This document shows positions 9,741-18,460 of a stretch of 64,000 nucleotides of DNA, one piece after another. The DNA is from Selenomonadales bacterium. Its GTDB lineage: Bacteria; Bacillota; Negativicutes; Sporomusales; UBA7701. The stretch lies in contig JARKPR010000031.1 of assembly GCA_029975165.1 (NCBI GenBank), positions 1-64,000 on the forward strand. Reading direction: 5' to 3'. The translations under genes were made by a program, and so were the position numbers. Under the pieces are notes generated by a model. The model made no database searches. It saw nothing but the letters and a program-made list of their open reading frames with translations, and was not told the origin of the DNA. Positions within the stretch are counted from its first letter, which is position 1; each line of letters opens with the position of its first letter.

Positions 9741-11741
9741 TTATCCGGCGCGAACATCGACCTTTGTGTCGTAGAACGTGCTGCCGGCCGCCCGGTCGGT
9801 GAGGCGCTGCGAGGTGAGGGCGTTGACGGTGCGGTCGCCGGGGGCGTTTTTTAGCCACCACACGCCTTCGGCCACCGCCACGCCGGCGGGGATGCGGGGC
9901 GTGACGCGGAGGGTGAAGGCGACTTCGCCGCGGCTGTTGAAGGCGACCACCCGCCCGCCGTCGGCGAGGCCGCGCGCGGCAGCGTCGGCCGGATTCAACT
10001 GCAGCGTCATCGCCTGGCCGGTCAGCAGGTCGTCGCGCTCGCCGAAGGACGAGTTGAGCAGCGCCGGCATGGGGGCGGTCATCAGCCATAGGGGGGCGTC
10101 GTCGCCGTGGGGCGGGAGGTAGCGCGGCAGCGGCTCTTTGTCGGCGGGGTTGAGGAGCTCGATCTTGCCGGAGGGGGTCTTGAAGTTCAGCTTGGCGTCC
10201 GGCGGCAAGGGCAGCTCGACCGCCTCGCCGGCTTCGAGCCTGGTGAGGTCGGTTTGCGCCAGCCACGGCGACGGGTTGGTTAGCACATCTGCGATGAGGT
10301 CGTCGGCGCTGCGGGTGAACATCTCGTCGCTGAAGCCCAGCGCGGCGGCCAGCAGGGCGAAGACGTCCCAGTTGGCCTTGGCCTCGCCGGGCGCCGGCAC
10401 GACCGGGAAGGCGCGCTGCACGCAGTAGTGGCCGTAGGAGCGGTAGATATCGCTGTGTTCGAGCGAGGTGGTGGCCGGGAGGACGATGTCGGCGTAGCGG
10501 GCGGTGTCGGTCATGAACCGCTCGTGGACGACGGTGAACAGGTCTTCGCGGGCCAGGCCGGCCAGCACCTTGTTCTGGTCGGGGGTTATGGCGGCCGGAT
10601 TGGAGTGGTAAACGTACAGGCTCATGACCGGCGGGTCGTCGAGCGTGGTCAAGGCGTCGCCCAGCATGTTCATGTTGACCACGCGGGTGGGTGCGGCGAT
10701 GAAATCCTCCCTGGTGACGGGCGCGGTGTCGATGGCGCTGCCGGTCGCCACGCTGCCGAGGAGGCCGCCGCCTTTTTTGGCCCATGCGCCCGTAAGCGCC
10801 GGCAGGCAGGTGACGGTCCGGACGGTCATCGCCCCGTTGCCGTAGCGGCACAGGCCGCTGCCAAGGCGGATGAACGGCGCCGTGGCGGCGGCGTAGCCGC
10901 GGGCCAGCTCCTCGATGGCCGCGGCGCTCAGGCCGGTGATGGCGCTGACGGCCGCGGGCGGGTAGGCGGGGAGGATGCGGGCGGCGAATTCCTCGTAGCC
11001 TTGGACGTGCTTGGCGATGAAGTCCTGGTCGGTCAGCCCGTCGCGGGCCATGACGTGCATCATCCCCAGAGCAAGGGCGGCGTCGCCGCCCGGCCGGGTG
11101 AGGAAGACGCGGTCGGCGACCTGGGCGGTGGGGGTTTCGTAGGTATCGATAAGCCAGACGCGGGCGCCGCGCTTTTTGGCTTCCCGCACGTTGTGGAGGA
11201 AGTGGATGTTGGTGGCGACGGCGTTGAGGCTCCAGAGGATGATGAGGTCGCTGTCCATCGCCTCGTCGGGGCGCGTGGCGAGGGTGTTGCCCATCACCGC
11301 CTTCCAGCCGGCGTCCTTGGAGGAGGAGCAGATGGTCCTTTCCAGGCGGGAAGCGCCCAGGCGATGGAAGAAGGCATGGCCGACGTTGCGCTGGACGAGG
11401 CCCATGGTGCCGGCGTAGGAGTACGGCAGGATGGCTTCGGCGCCGTGGGTGGCGATGATTTGGCGCCAACGATCGGCGATGAGGCCGACGGCCTCCGGCC
11501 AGGAACATGGCCGGAATTCGTCCGCCCCTTTGGGGCCGGTGCGCAGCAGCGGACGGGTCAGGCGGCCGGGCGAGTGGACGGTCCGCTCGTAATGGGCCAT
11601 TTTCGGGCAGAGGGTGCCGCGGGTGAACGGGTGGGCGGGATCGCCGGCCACCTTGACCGCCCGGCCGCCTTCCACCGTCACCAGCAGGCCGCAGGTGTCG
11701 GGGCAATCGTAGGGGCAAACGGAACGCTTGACTTCGGACAT
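9741..11741 (-). CDS. Molybdopterin-dependent oxidoreductase (YoaE/YyaE-like, DMSO reductase family)
   Basis: Encodes 666 residues. The N-terminus holds the 4Fe-4S motif C-P-Y-D-C-P-D-T-C with the fourth cysteine in T-L-C-P-K, followed by the molybdopterin domains and a C-terminal dinucleotide-binding domain with the S-F-G-E-R-D-D segment. No Tat signal is seen, so it is probably cytoplasmic. Near residue 145 the expected molybdenum-ligand region reads C-S-S-S-K-D-A-G; whether Cys or Ser binds the metal is unclear. Substrate unknown. ATG 11741 was chosen because GGAGG lies eight bases upstream; the ATG two codons earlier is too close. It is transcribed against its neighbours and looks inserted. 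Confidence 0.88.
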   Translation of the reverse strand: MSEVKRSVCPYDCPDTCGLLVTVEGGRAVKVAGDPAHPFTRGTLCPKMAHYERTVHSPGRLTRPLLRTGPKGADEFRPCSWPEAVGLIADRWRQIIATHGAEAILPYSYAGTMGLVQRNVGHAFFHRLGASRLERTICSSSKDAGWKAVMGNTLATRPDEAMDSDLIILWSLNAVATNIHFLHNVREAKKRGARVWLIDTYETPTAQVADRVFLTRPGGDAALALGMMHVMARDGLTDQDFIAKHVQGYEEFAARILPAYPPAAVSAITGLSAAAIEELARGYAAATAPFIRLGSGLCRYGNGAMTVRTVTCLPALTGAWAKKGGGLLGSVATGSAIDTAPVTREDFIAAPTRVVNMNMLGDALTTLDDPPVMSLYVYHSNPAAITPDQNKVLAGLAREDLFTVVHERFMTDTARYADIVLPATTSLEHSDIYRSYGHYCVQRAFPVVPAPGEAKANWDVFALLAAALGFSDEMFTRSADDLIADVLTNPSPWLAQTDLTRLEAGEAVELPLPPDAKLNFKTPSGKIELLNPADKEPLPRYLPPHGDDAPLWLMTAPMPALLNSSFGERDDLLTGQAMTLQLNPADAAARGLADGGRVVAFNSRGEVAFTLRVTPRIPAGVAVAEGVWWLKNAPGDRTVNALTSQRLTDRAAGSTFYDTKVDVRAG

Positions 11742-11769
11742 GGCCATTCCCTCCGCGCTTTATTTCTTT

Positions 11770-11790
11770 TATATTCATAGTATATTCATA
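11770..11790 (-). promoter_or_regulatory. Tandem direct repeat upstream of the oxidoreductase
   Basis: Two identical 10-bp units (TATATTCATA on the plus strand) sit one base apart, an 11-bp period, 30-50 bases before the oxidoreductase start and beside a possible TAAGAT -10 box. Helically phased direct repeats suggest an operator. The binding protein is unknown. Confidence 0.45.
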
Positions 11791-11982
11791 TCTTACCATG
11801 CCCGCCCGCAGGGCGACAATGCCGCGAAAGGCGGCGAAAAAGACGAAATTTTCCCTGTTTTGTCGAACCGATGGCAGGTATTGGCAGGAAAAACCGGCGG
11901 CCGGCGAGAAACAATTTACAGGACTTGGTGCCATGCCTTCGGTGACGGCGAGACCGACCGTTAAGCAGGATTGAAAGGCGGC

Positions 11983-12204
11983 ATGCCCATGCGCGGCGCT
12001 ACGGTGAAGTCCAACCTGCGTTCTATCCGCTACAACGCCGAGACCCGGATTCTGGAGGTCGAGTTTCACGCCGGCGGCCTGTACGAATACTACGGCGTGC
12101 CGCCGACGGTGTACGAGGCCATGCTGGCCGCCGCCTCGCGGGACGGGTATTTCGAGCGGCATATCCGCTACCGCTTCCGCCACCGCCACGTTTTCAAGAT
12201 TTAA
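11983..12204 (+). CDS. KTSC domain-containing small protein
   Basis: Encodes 73 residues. The sequence V-K-S-N-L-R-S-I-R-Y near the start and Y-Y-G-V-P near the middle fit the KTSC domain, a short module of unknown function sometimes fused to lysyl-tRNA synthetase or found alone. ATG 11983 and ATG 11989 are both possible; the GAAAGGCGG site favours the first slightly. It lies between the oxidoreductase (divergent) and minD. The next 183 bases to minD hold no recognisable gene. Confidence 0.75.
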   Translation: MPMRGATVKSNLRSIRYNAETRILEVEFHAGGLYEYYGVPPTVYEAMLAAASRDGYFERHIRYRFRHRHVFKI

Positions 12205-12387
12205 CGCCCGTTTTCGGCCCTCTACGGATATTTGGCAGGAATATCGCCGACTGACGCGAATTTAAAAGAAATGCAGAAGCGTTATGTTATTTACCGGGCG
12301 GCCGTTGTGCCGCCTGCCAGCCATGACAGCAGATTTCCGGCCAAGCGCGCTGTCGAGCGAGCCGACAGGTAGGGAGGAAGCTTTGAT

Positions 12388-13191
12388 ATGGGCGAAGTCA
12401 TCGTTATCACTTCCGGGAAGGGCGGCGTCGGCAAGACCACTGCGACCGCCAATCTCGGCATCGGTCTTGCCCTGCTGGGCAAGAAGGTCGTCCTTATCGA
12501 TACCGATATCGGCCTGCGGAATCTCGACGTGATCGTCGGCCTGGAAAATAGAATCGTGTATGATCTTGTCGATGTCGTCGAAGGCAACTGCCGCATGAAA
12601 CAAGCTCTCATCCGCGACAAGCGCTACGAGTCGCTCTACCTGCTGCCGGCCGCCCAGACGAAGGACAAGACGGCGGTCAGCCCCGACCAGATGCAGCGCC
12701 TCTGCAAGGAGCTGGCCCAGGATTTCGACTTTGTCTTGATCGACTGTCCCGCCGGCATCGAGCAAGGGTTCCGGAACGCCATCGCCGGCGCCGACAGCGC
12801 CATCGTCGTAACCACGCCCGAAGTAGCGGCGGTCCGCGATGCCGACCGGATCATCGGCCTGCTGGAAGCCGAGGGCAAAAGCAGACCGAGGCTGATCGTC
12901 AACCGCATCCGTCCGCAGATGGTCAAAGCGGGCGATATGATGGCCGCCGACGATGTCAAAGATATTCTCGGCGTCGAGCTCCTGGGCGTCGTTCCCGAGG
13001 ACGAGTACATCGTCATCGCCACCAACCGGGGCGAGCCGGTGGTCGCTACCCCGACCTCGGCGGCCGGCAGGGCGTTCCGGGACATCGTCCGCCGCATGGC
13101 CGGCGAAGATGTGCCGATAATGCCCCTCGACGCGGATGACGGAGGCTTCTTCGGCAAACTGCGAAGAATGTTCAACGCCAAGGAGGGATAA
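12388..13191 (+). CDS. minD: Septum site-determining protein MinD
   Basis: Encodes 267 residues of a ParA/MinD ATPase with the deviant Walker A GKGGVGKTT and a C-terminal amphipathic helix (F-F-G-K-L-R-R-M-F) that binds the membrane. With MinC it blocks division near the poles. The start has a GGGAGGAAG site. minE follows after three bases. No minC is seen in the window, although minC commonly precedes minD. Confidence 0.96.
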   Translation: MGEVIVITSGKGGVGKTTATANLGIGLALLGKKVVLIDTDIGLRNLDVIVGLENRIVYDLVDVVEGNCRMKQALIRDKRYESLYLLPAAQTKDKTAVSPDQMQRLCKELAQDFDFVLIDCPAGIEQGFRNAIAGADSAIVVTTPEVAAVRDADRIIGLLEAEGKSRPRLIVNRIRPQMVKAGDMMAADDVKDILGVELLGVVPEDEYIVIATNRGEPVVATPTSAAGRAFRDIVRRMAGEDVPIMPLDADDGGFFGKLRRMFNAKEG

Positions 13192-13194
13192 GCG

Positions 13195-13473
13195 ATGTTC
13201 GCCCTGTTGCCGAAGCTTTTCCGCCGCGAGAAAACAAGGTCGCGGGATATCGCCATGGAGCGGCTGCGCCTCGCGCTGGTTCATGACCGGGTGAACGTTT
13301 CGCCGCAGACGATGGAAGGGCTGCGGCAGGATATGATTTATGCCATTTCCAACTACATGGATGTCGACGCCCAGGAGGTGGCGGTGAAGCTGACCCCGAC
13401 AGGCGCGGCGCAGGTGGCGCTGGTGGCGAGCATACCTGTCAACAGGATGAAAAAGGACGCTCTGCGGGACTGA
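13195..13473 (+). CDS. minE: Cell division topological specificity factor MinE
   Basis: Encodes 92 residues of usual MinE length. The basic N-terminal segment, the R-L-R-L-A-L-V-H-D-R region that contacts MinD and the C-terminal dimerisation domain are recognisable. It stimulates MinD ATPase and gives the Min system its pattern. The GGAGG site overlaps the minD stop region, so the two are co-transcribed. Confidence 0.93.
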   Translation: MFALLPKLFRREKTRSRDIAMERLRLALVHDRVNVSPQTMEGLRQDMIYAISNYMDVDAQEVAVKLTPTGAAQVALVASIPVNRMKKDALRD

Positions 13474-13509
13474 CATGGCCGCCGGCGGGCCTTTATCGAC
13501 AGCCTGAAG

Positions 13510-13535
13510 ATCCCGGCACTGGCCGGGATTTTATT
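13510..13535 (+). terminator. Weak terminator after minE
   Basis: A 7-bp GC-rich stem (ATCCCGG with CCGGGAT) is followed by a broken T run. It precedes a separate promoter for rodA, which supports a termination role. Confidence 0.55.
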
Positions 13536-13551
13536 CTGCCTTTTTACCAAC

Positions 13552-13580
13552 TGGACTGGCCGGGAAATTGCGGCTATAAT
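13552..13580 (+). promoter_or_regulatory. Sigma-A type promoter for rodA
   Basis: TGGACT (13552-13557), a 17-bp spacer and a consensus TATAAT (13575-13580) lie 31 bases before the rodA start. Confidence 0.7.
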
Positions 13581-13611
13581 ATATAGAGTACTATGGAAGG
13601 TAAGGGAAAAA

Positions 13612-14718
13612 ATGCTCAGCCGTCGCCTGCTAAAGAATCTCGACTTCACCGTCATCAGCGTGACGGTTCTTCTTGTGCTCATCAGCCTTGTCGTCATCGG
13701 CAGCGCGACCCACGTCAACACGCCCGGCGAAGACCGCTACTGGTATGTGCAGCGCCAGGGAATTTTCGCGGTCATCAACATCGCCGTAATCTTCATCCTG
13801 CTGCATTTCGACTACAAGTCGCTGGGCAAATACGCGAACATCCTGTATGCCATCAACCTGGTGATGCTGCTGGCGGTCATGTTCGTCGGCCAGTCGGCCC
13901 TCGGCGCCCAGCGCTGGATCCAGATCGGGCCGATCAACCTGCAGCCGTCCGAGTTCTCCAAGCTGATAATGATCATCTCCCTGGCCCACCTGCTGGAGAA
14001 GAAGCAAGGCCATTTCGACGCCTTCAAGGACCTGATCCCCATCTTCATTTTCGTCGGCGTCCCTTTCCTGCTCGTGCTCAAGCAGCCCGACCTGGGCACT
14101 TCGCTGGTTTTCCTCGCCATCCTGTTCGGCATGCTGTTCATCGCCGGCATCCGCGTGAAGCACCTGGCCGCCATCTTCGCCGCCGGGCTGGCCATCCTGC
14201 CGATCTTCTGGCATTTCCTCAAGGACTACCAGAAGATGCGGCTGACCGTCTTCCTCGACCCCAACGTCGACCCGCTCGGGTCCGGCTACCATATCATCCA
14301 GTCGAAGATCGCCATCGGCTCGGGGATGCTGTTCGGCAAGGGGCTGTTCGCCGGCACGCAGAGCCAGCTGAACTTCCTGCCCGAGAACCACACCGACTTC
14401 ATCTTCGCCGTTATCGGCGAAGAGTTCGGCTTCGCGGGCTCGCTCGCCGTCCTGACCCTATATCTCATCCTCCTTTACCGGGGGGTGAAGATCGCCGGCG
14501 AGGCCAGGGACAGTTTCGGCATGCTGCTGGCCACCGGGATTACATCGATGCTGGCTTTCCACGTGCTGGTCAACGTCGGCATGACGGCCGGCATAATGCC
14601 GGTGACCGGCATACCGCTGCCGCTCATGAGCTACGGGGTGAGTTCGCTGACCACCAACATGGTGAGTGTCGGCATCCTGCTCAACATTTACATGCGCCGC
14701 CAGAAGATACTCTTCTAG
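13612..14718 (+). CDS. rodA: Rod shape-determining protein RodA (SEDS glycosyltransferase)
   Basis: Encodes 368 residues with about ten membrane helices and SEDS marks: W-I-x-I-G-P-I-N-L-Q-P-S-E near residue 100, K-Q-P-D-L-G-T near 160, and G-I-P-L-P-x-x-S-Y-G near 340. RodA polymerises glycan strands and works with PBP2, encoded upstream. ATG 13612 follows AAGGTAAGGG. It has its own promoter and ends at a strong terminator, so it is probably monocistronic. Confidence 0.95.
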   Translation: MLSRRLLKNLDFTVISVTVLLVLISLVVIGSATHVNTPGEDRYWYVQRQGIFAVINIAVIFILLHFDYKSLGKYANILYAINLVMLLAVMFVGQSALGAQRWIQIGPINLQPSEFSKLIMIISLAHLLEKKQGHFDAFKDLIPIFIFVGVPFLLVLKQPDLGTSLVFLAILFGMLFIAGIRVKHLAAIFAAGLAILPIFWHFLKDYQKMRLTVFLDPNVDPLGSGYHIIQSKIAIGSGMLFGKGLFAGTQSQLNFLPENHTDFIFAVIGEEFGFAGSLAVLTLYLILLYRGVKIAGEARDSFGMLLATGITSMLAFHVLVNVGMTAGIMPVTGIPLPLMSYGVSSLTTNMVSVGILLNIYMRRQKILF

Positions 14719-14744
14719 CCCACAGTTTTCTCCGTCGCGTCACG

Positions 14745-14777
14745 AAGTGCACAGGCATGGCTTGTGCACTTTTTTTG
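14745..14777 (+). terminator. Rho-independent terminator after rodA
   Basis: A 9-bp perfect stem (AAGTGCACA with TGTGCACTT) around a nine-base loop is followed by a run of T. Confidence 0.9.
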
Positions 14778-14851
14778 TTATGATTTCCGCCCCGCCGGCA
14801 TATACATCAATAAAGAATGCGATGTCTTGGCATGGGGGGCGGCGGAGAATC

Positions 14852-15565
14852 ATGGCCAGGCAATGGAACAACTACTGGGGGAACCATCGCCGGGAGCAGA
14901 GGGATCCTTGGCAGCAGCACGAGAACGAGCCCGGCTACGGCTGGCTGAAGCGCACGGTGGCTGCGGCCGTCATTTTCGCCGTCGTGTACGCGGCCCAGGT
15001 GTCGGACACGGCGGTGGGGCGGGTCGTCACCGACGCGGTGCGGTACACGCTGACGACCGAGACCGACTTCGCGTACCTGGCGGACAAAATAGCGGGCTAT
15101 GCCCCGGGCAATATGGATATATCGGTGTTCAAGCGCCTCGGCGGCAATGTGACCAAGCCGGCCGACCCGCTGCAGTACATGGCCAGGCCGGTGGACGGCA
15201 AGGTGGTCATGCCGTTCGGTTGGCAGGTCCACCCCGTGCTCAAGCAGGAAGTGATGCAGGAGGGCGTGAGCCTGGAGGCGGCGCTGGGCACGCCGGTGAA
15301 GGCCGCGGCCGCCGGCCGGGTCAAGGCGGTGGCCGACAGCGCCCGCCACGGCAAGGTGCTGGTGGTGGAGCACGGCCGCGATATCGACACGCTCTATGGC
15401 CACCTCGGCGAGGTGCTGGTCAAGGAAGGGGAGACGGTCAGCCAGGGCCAGGTTGTGGCCAGGGTGGGCAAGTCGGGGATGACGGCGGCGCCGCTGCTGT
15501 ATTTCGAGGTGCGGGAGAAGGGCATGGCGGTCGATCCGCTGCCCAGGCTCGCCGAGAGGAAGTGA
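14852..15565 (+). CDS. SpoIVFA-like protein with degenerate M23/LytM domain
   Basis: Encodes 237 residues: a short charged N-terminus, one membrane helix (about 36-52), a linker, and a C-terminal LytM fold (about 115-235) including the G-T-P-V-x-A and Y-G-H-L segments. The zinc-binding positions of an active M23 peptidase are lost: H-x-G-x-D is Q-E-G-V-S, and H-L-H-F-E is L-L-Y-F-E. B. subtilis SpoIVFA has a similarly degenerate LytM domain and holds the protease SpoIVFB inactive in the forespore outer membrane. A SpoIVFB-like gene lies four bases downstream and rplU further on, the same order as in Bacillus, which supports this assignment. Confidence 0.82.
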   Translation: MARQWNNYWGNHRREQRDPWQQHENEPGYGWLKRTVAAAVIFAVVYAAQVSDTAVGRVVTDAVRYTLTTETDFAYLADKIAGYAPGNMDISVFKRLGGNVTKPADPLQYMARPVDGKVVMPFGWQVHPVLKQEVMQEGVSLEAALGTPVKAAAAGRVKAVADSARHGKVLVVEHGRDIDTLYGHLGEVLVKEGETVSQGQVVARVGKSGMTAAPLLYFEVREKGMAVDPLPRLAERK

Positions 15566-15569
15566 AAGC

Positions 15570-16442
15570 TTGCGGGCCGGTAGGGTTGCAGGCGTACAGC
15601 TGATACTCAACAACTGGTTTCTGGCGCTCATCGTCCTCTTCGCCTTCGCCGGTCTGGCCGGAAAAGCTCTGGCCGTATTCGCCGCAGTGCTGTGGCACGA
15701 GGCGGCGCACGCCGCCGCCGCCGCCACCCTCGGCTACCGGGTGCGGGAAATCGAGCTCCTGCCCTTCGGCGGCGTGGCCCGCATCGACCGGGCGGACACG
15801 GCGGGGGCGGCGAGCGAGATCATAATGGCGGCTGCCGGACCGTTAGCAAGCCTGGTCTTGGCGGCCGCCGCCTATTTGGCGCGGGAAAGTCTCCCCGCCC
15901 AGGCCATGTGGCTCGATTTCTACGGCCAGGCCAATCTCATGCTGGCGTTCTTCAATCTCCTGCCGGCCCTGCCGCTCGACGGCGGCCGCATCCTGCGGGC
16001 CCTGCTGGCGCTGCGCTGGGACTGGGGCGGGGCCACGGCGGCGGTAGCCGGCCTGGGGAAGGTGCTGGCGGTAGTGCTGGCGGCGGCCGGGGTCGCGGAG
16101 CTGTGGCGGTCGGGAACGGCCAACCTCACGCTGCTGATCGCCGCCGTGTGGCTGTTTGCCGCCGCCCGGGCCGAGACGGCGTCGGCCGGCTTCCGGGCCA
16201 TGCGCATCCTGGCCCGCAAGAAGGCCGACCTGACCGCCCGCGGCGTCATGCCGACCGCCCACCTCACCGCTATGGCGTCCGCCCCGGTGCGCGAGGTCGT
16301 CAGCCTGTTCGGCCCCGAGCAGTACCACGTAGTGCTGGTGGTGGACCGCGACTGCCGCCTCAAGGGTGCCCTGACCGAAACCGAGGTGTGGGAAGAGTGG
16401 CCGGAGCGGGGCTTTTCGGCCCGGATAGGCGATTTTTTATGA
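15570..16442 (+). CDS. SpoIVFB-like M50 site-2 protease
   Basis: Encodes 290 residues. The zinc motif H-E-A-A-H is at residues 43-47 and the third-ligand motif N-L-L-P-A-L-P-L-D-G-G-R ends near residue 140 (Asp 137), both inside hydrophobic helices. SpoIVFB cleaves pro-sigma-K in the mother cell; the C-terminal 90 residues form the regulatory domain usual for this family. TTG 15570 is the best start: GAGAGGAAGTG precedes it and the N-terminus matches family members (G-R-V-A-G-V). It forms an operon with the SpoIVFA-like gene. Confidence 0.87.
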   Translation: MRAGRVAGVQLILNNWFLALIVLFAFAGLAGKALAVFAAVLWHEAAHAAAAATLGYRVREIELLPFGGVARIDRADTAGAASEIIMAAAGPLASLVLAAAAYLARESLPAQAMWLDFYGQANLMLAFFNLLPALPLDGGRILRALLALRWDWGGATAAVAGLGKVLAVVLAAAGVAELWRSGTANLTLLIAAVWLFAAARAETASAGFRAMRILARKKADLTARGVMPTAHLTAMASAPVREVVSLFGPEQYHVVLVVDRDCRLKGALTETEVWEEWPERGFSARIGDFL

Positions 16443-16609
16443 AGGGAGCAGGATTTTTCCGCCCGGCGGGAGAACAAGGAAAGACACCTTTTCCTGCCAA
16501 TTTCAGCCGCCGTGCCGGCGGCTTCTTTATCCCCAGCGGGGAAAAACGCATTTGTGGGAATAATAACTATACCTGGATATGATACCAGCAGCCTTTTCCG
16601 GAGGAAACG

Positions 16610-18460
16610 ATGACAAAACTCCCGCCCGCCGTCTTGAGCCGGGTCGCCAAGCCGGCCCGTTACACCGGCCAGGAATGGGGCAGCGTCACGAAAGACCATG
16701 ACAAGGTCGACGCCACCTTTGCCCTGGCTTTTCCCGATGTCTACGAAGTCGGCATGTCCCACCTGGGCCTGAAGATTCTCTACCATGTCGTCAACCGCCG
16801 TCCCGACGCGGCGGCGGAAAGGGTATACGCACCCTGGCCGGACATGGAGGCCGAACTGCGCCGCGAAGGCATACCCCTCCATACGCTGGAGAGCTTCCGG
16901 CCGGTGGCGGCGTTCGACATCGTCGGCTTCACCCTCCAGTACGAGCTCAGCTACACCAACATCCTCAACATGCTCGACCTGGCCGGCATCCCGCTCAAAA
17001 GCGCCGACCGTGGCGAAGAGGCGCCGCTGGTCATCGCCGGCGGGCCGTGCGCCTTCAACGCCGAGCCGCTGGCCGACTTCATCGATTTTTTCGTCCTCGG
17101 CGAGTCCGAGGAGGCTTTGGACGACGTGGCCGCGGCCGTGGCGGCCTGGAAGAAGGCCGGCAAGCCCGGCGGCCGGCGTGGGCTGCTCGCCCGGGCGGCC
17201 GGCATCGGCGGCGTCTATGTCCCCGCCTTTTACGAGGCGCGCTACAACGCCGACGGCACGCTGGCCGGCGTTACGGCGACCGACCCTGCCGCCCCCCCGG
17301 CAATCACCAAGCGCATCGTCGCCGACCTCGAACAGGCTCCTTATCCGACCAGGCCGGTGGTGCCGTTCCTCGAAGTCGTCCACGACCGCATCATGCTCGA
17401 GCTGTTCCGCGGCTGCACCCGCGGTTGCCGCTTCTGCCAGGCCGGCGTCCTCTACCGCCCGGTGCGGGAACGGCGGCCGGAAACGCTGCTCCGCCTGGCC
17501 CAGGAGCTGGTGGACAATACCGGCTACAACGAGATTTCGCTCACTTCGCTTAGCTCGGCCGATTATTCCTGCCTCAAGGACGTCGTCGGCCGCCTCATCG
17601 ACCAGTTCCAGGGCCAAGGGGTGAGCGTGTCGCTGCCGTCGCTCCGGATCGACAGCTTTTCGATCGAGCTGGCCCAGGAGGTGCAGAAGGTCCGCAAGAG
17701 CGGCCTGACCTTTGCCCCCGAGGCCGGCACCCAGCGCCTGCGCGACGTCATCAACAAGGGCGTCACGGAACAGGACCTCGAAGAGGCGGTGGGAGCAGCC
17801 TTCCGCGCCGGCTGGTCCGGCGTTAAGCTGTACTTCATGATCGGTCTGCCGACCGAAACGGACGACGACATCCGCGGTATCGCCGCCCTGGCCCACCGCG
17901 TCCGCGATATTTACCGCGAGGTCACCGGCAAGCGGGGCGCGCGGGTGGCGGTAAGCGTTTCGTCGTTCGTGCCCAAGCCCCATACGCCGTTCCAGTGGTA
18001 CGGGCAGAACAGCATGGACGAGCTGGAGCGCAAGCAGCAGCTCCTGCGGACGCTGTTCCGCGACCGCAGCGTTACTTTCAGCTGGCACGACGCCCGCGTC
18101 AGCTTCCTCGAAGCCGTCTTCGCCCGCGGCGACCGCCGGCTGGGCGAGGTGCTGCTCGCCGCCTGGCGGCGGGGGGCCAAATTCGACGGCTGGTCGGAGT
18201 ATTTCAAGTTCGACGTCTGGCAGGAGGCCTTCCGCGAAACGGGCGTAGACCCGCTCTTTTACGCCGCGCGCGAACGGGGCGCCGCCGAAATTCTCCCCTG
18301 GGACCACCTCAGCGCCGGGGTGGACAAGTCGTTCCTGCGGCGCGAGTACGAGCAGGCCCTCGCCGCCGCACCGACCCCGGACTGCCGGCGGGGCGACTGC
18401 CGCGCCTGCGGCGTGTGCCAGGGACTTGGCGTGGATATCATCGACTGGGGGACGCCGTGA
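16610..18460 (+). CDS. TIGR03960 family B12-binding-domain/radical SAM protein
   Basis: Encodes 616 residues from ATG 16610. An N-terminal cobalamin-binding-like domain (about 1-230) is followed by a radical SAM core with the cluster motif C-T-R-G-C-R-F-C near residue 270. The C-terminus carries extra cysteines (C-R-R-G-D-C-R-A-C-G-V-C) that may bind another cluster. The family is widespread in Clostridia and Negativicutes and nearly always sits next to a DUF2344 gene and RNase G, as here. The reaction is unknown; a tRNA or rRNA modification role is a guess. Confidence 0.9.
   Translation: MTKLPPAVLSRVAKPARYTGQEWGSVTKDHDKVDATFALAFPDVYEVGMSHLGLKILYHVVNRRPDAAAERVYAPWPDMEAELRREGIPLHTLESFRPVAAFDIVGFTLQYELSYTNILNMLDLAGIPLKSADRGEEAPLVIAGGPCAFNAEPLADFIDFFVLGESEEALDDVAAAVAAWKKAGKPGGRRGLLARAAGIGGVYVPAFYEARYNADGTLAGVTATDPAAPPAITKRIVADLEQAPYPTRPVVPFLEVVHDRIMLELFRGCTRGCRFCQAGVLYRPVRERRPETLLRLAQELVDNTGYNEISLTSLSSADYSCLKDVVGRLIDQFQGQGVSVSLPSLRIDSFSIELAQEVQKVRKSGLTFAPEAGTQRLRDVINKGVTEQDLEEAVGAAFRAGWSGVKLYFMIGLPTETDDDIRGIAALAHRVRDIYREVTGKRGARVAVSVSSFVPKPHTPFQWYGQNSMDELERKQQLLRTLFRDRSVTFSWHDARVSFLEAVFARGDRRLGEVLLAAWRRGAKFDGWSEYFKFDVWQEAFRETGVDPLFYAARERGAAEILPWDHLSAGVDKSFLRREYEQALAAAPTPDCRRGDCRACGVCQGLGVDIIDWGTP

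Noticed and set aside
12205-12387. Possible minC remnant before minD
   Set aside because: No frame shows MinC-like sequence; the stretch is short and reads as random.
15920-18307. Long minus-strand open frame opposite spoIVFB and the radical SAM gene
   Set aside because: Low-complexity Arg/Ala/Gly-rich translation with no motif; the plus strand encodes recognised proteins throughout.
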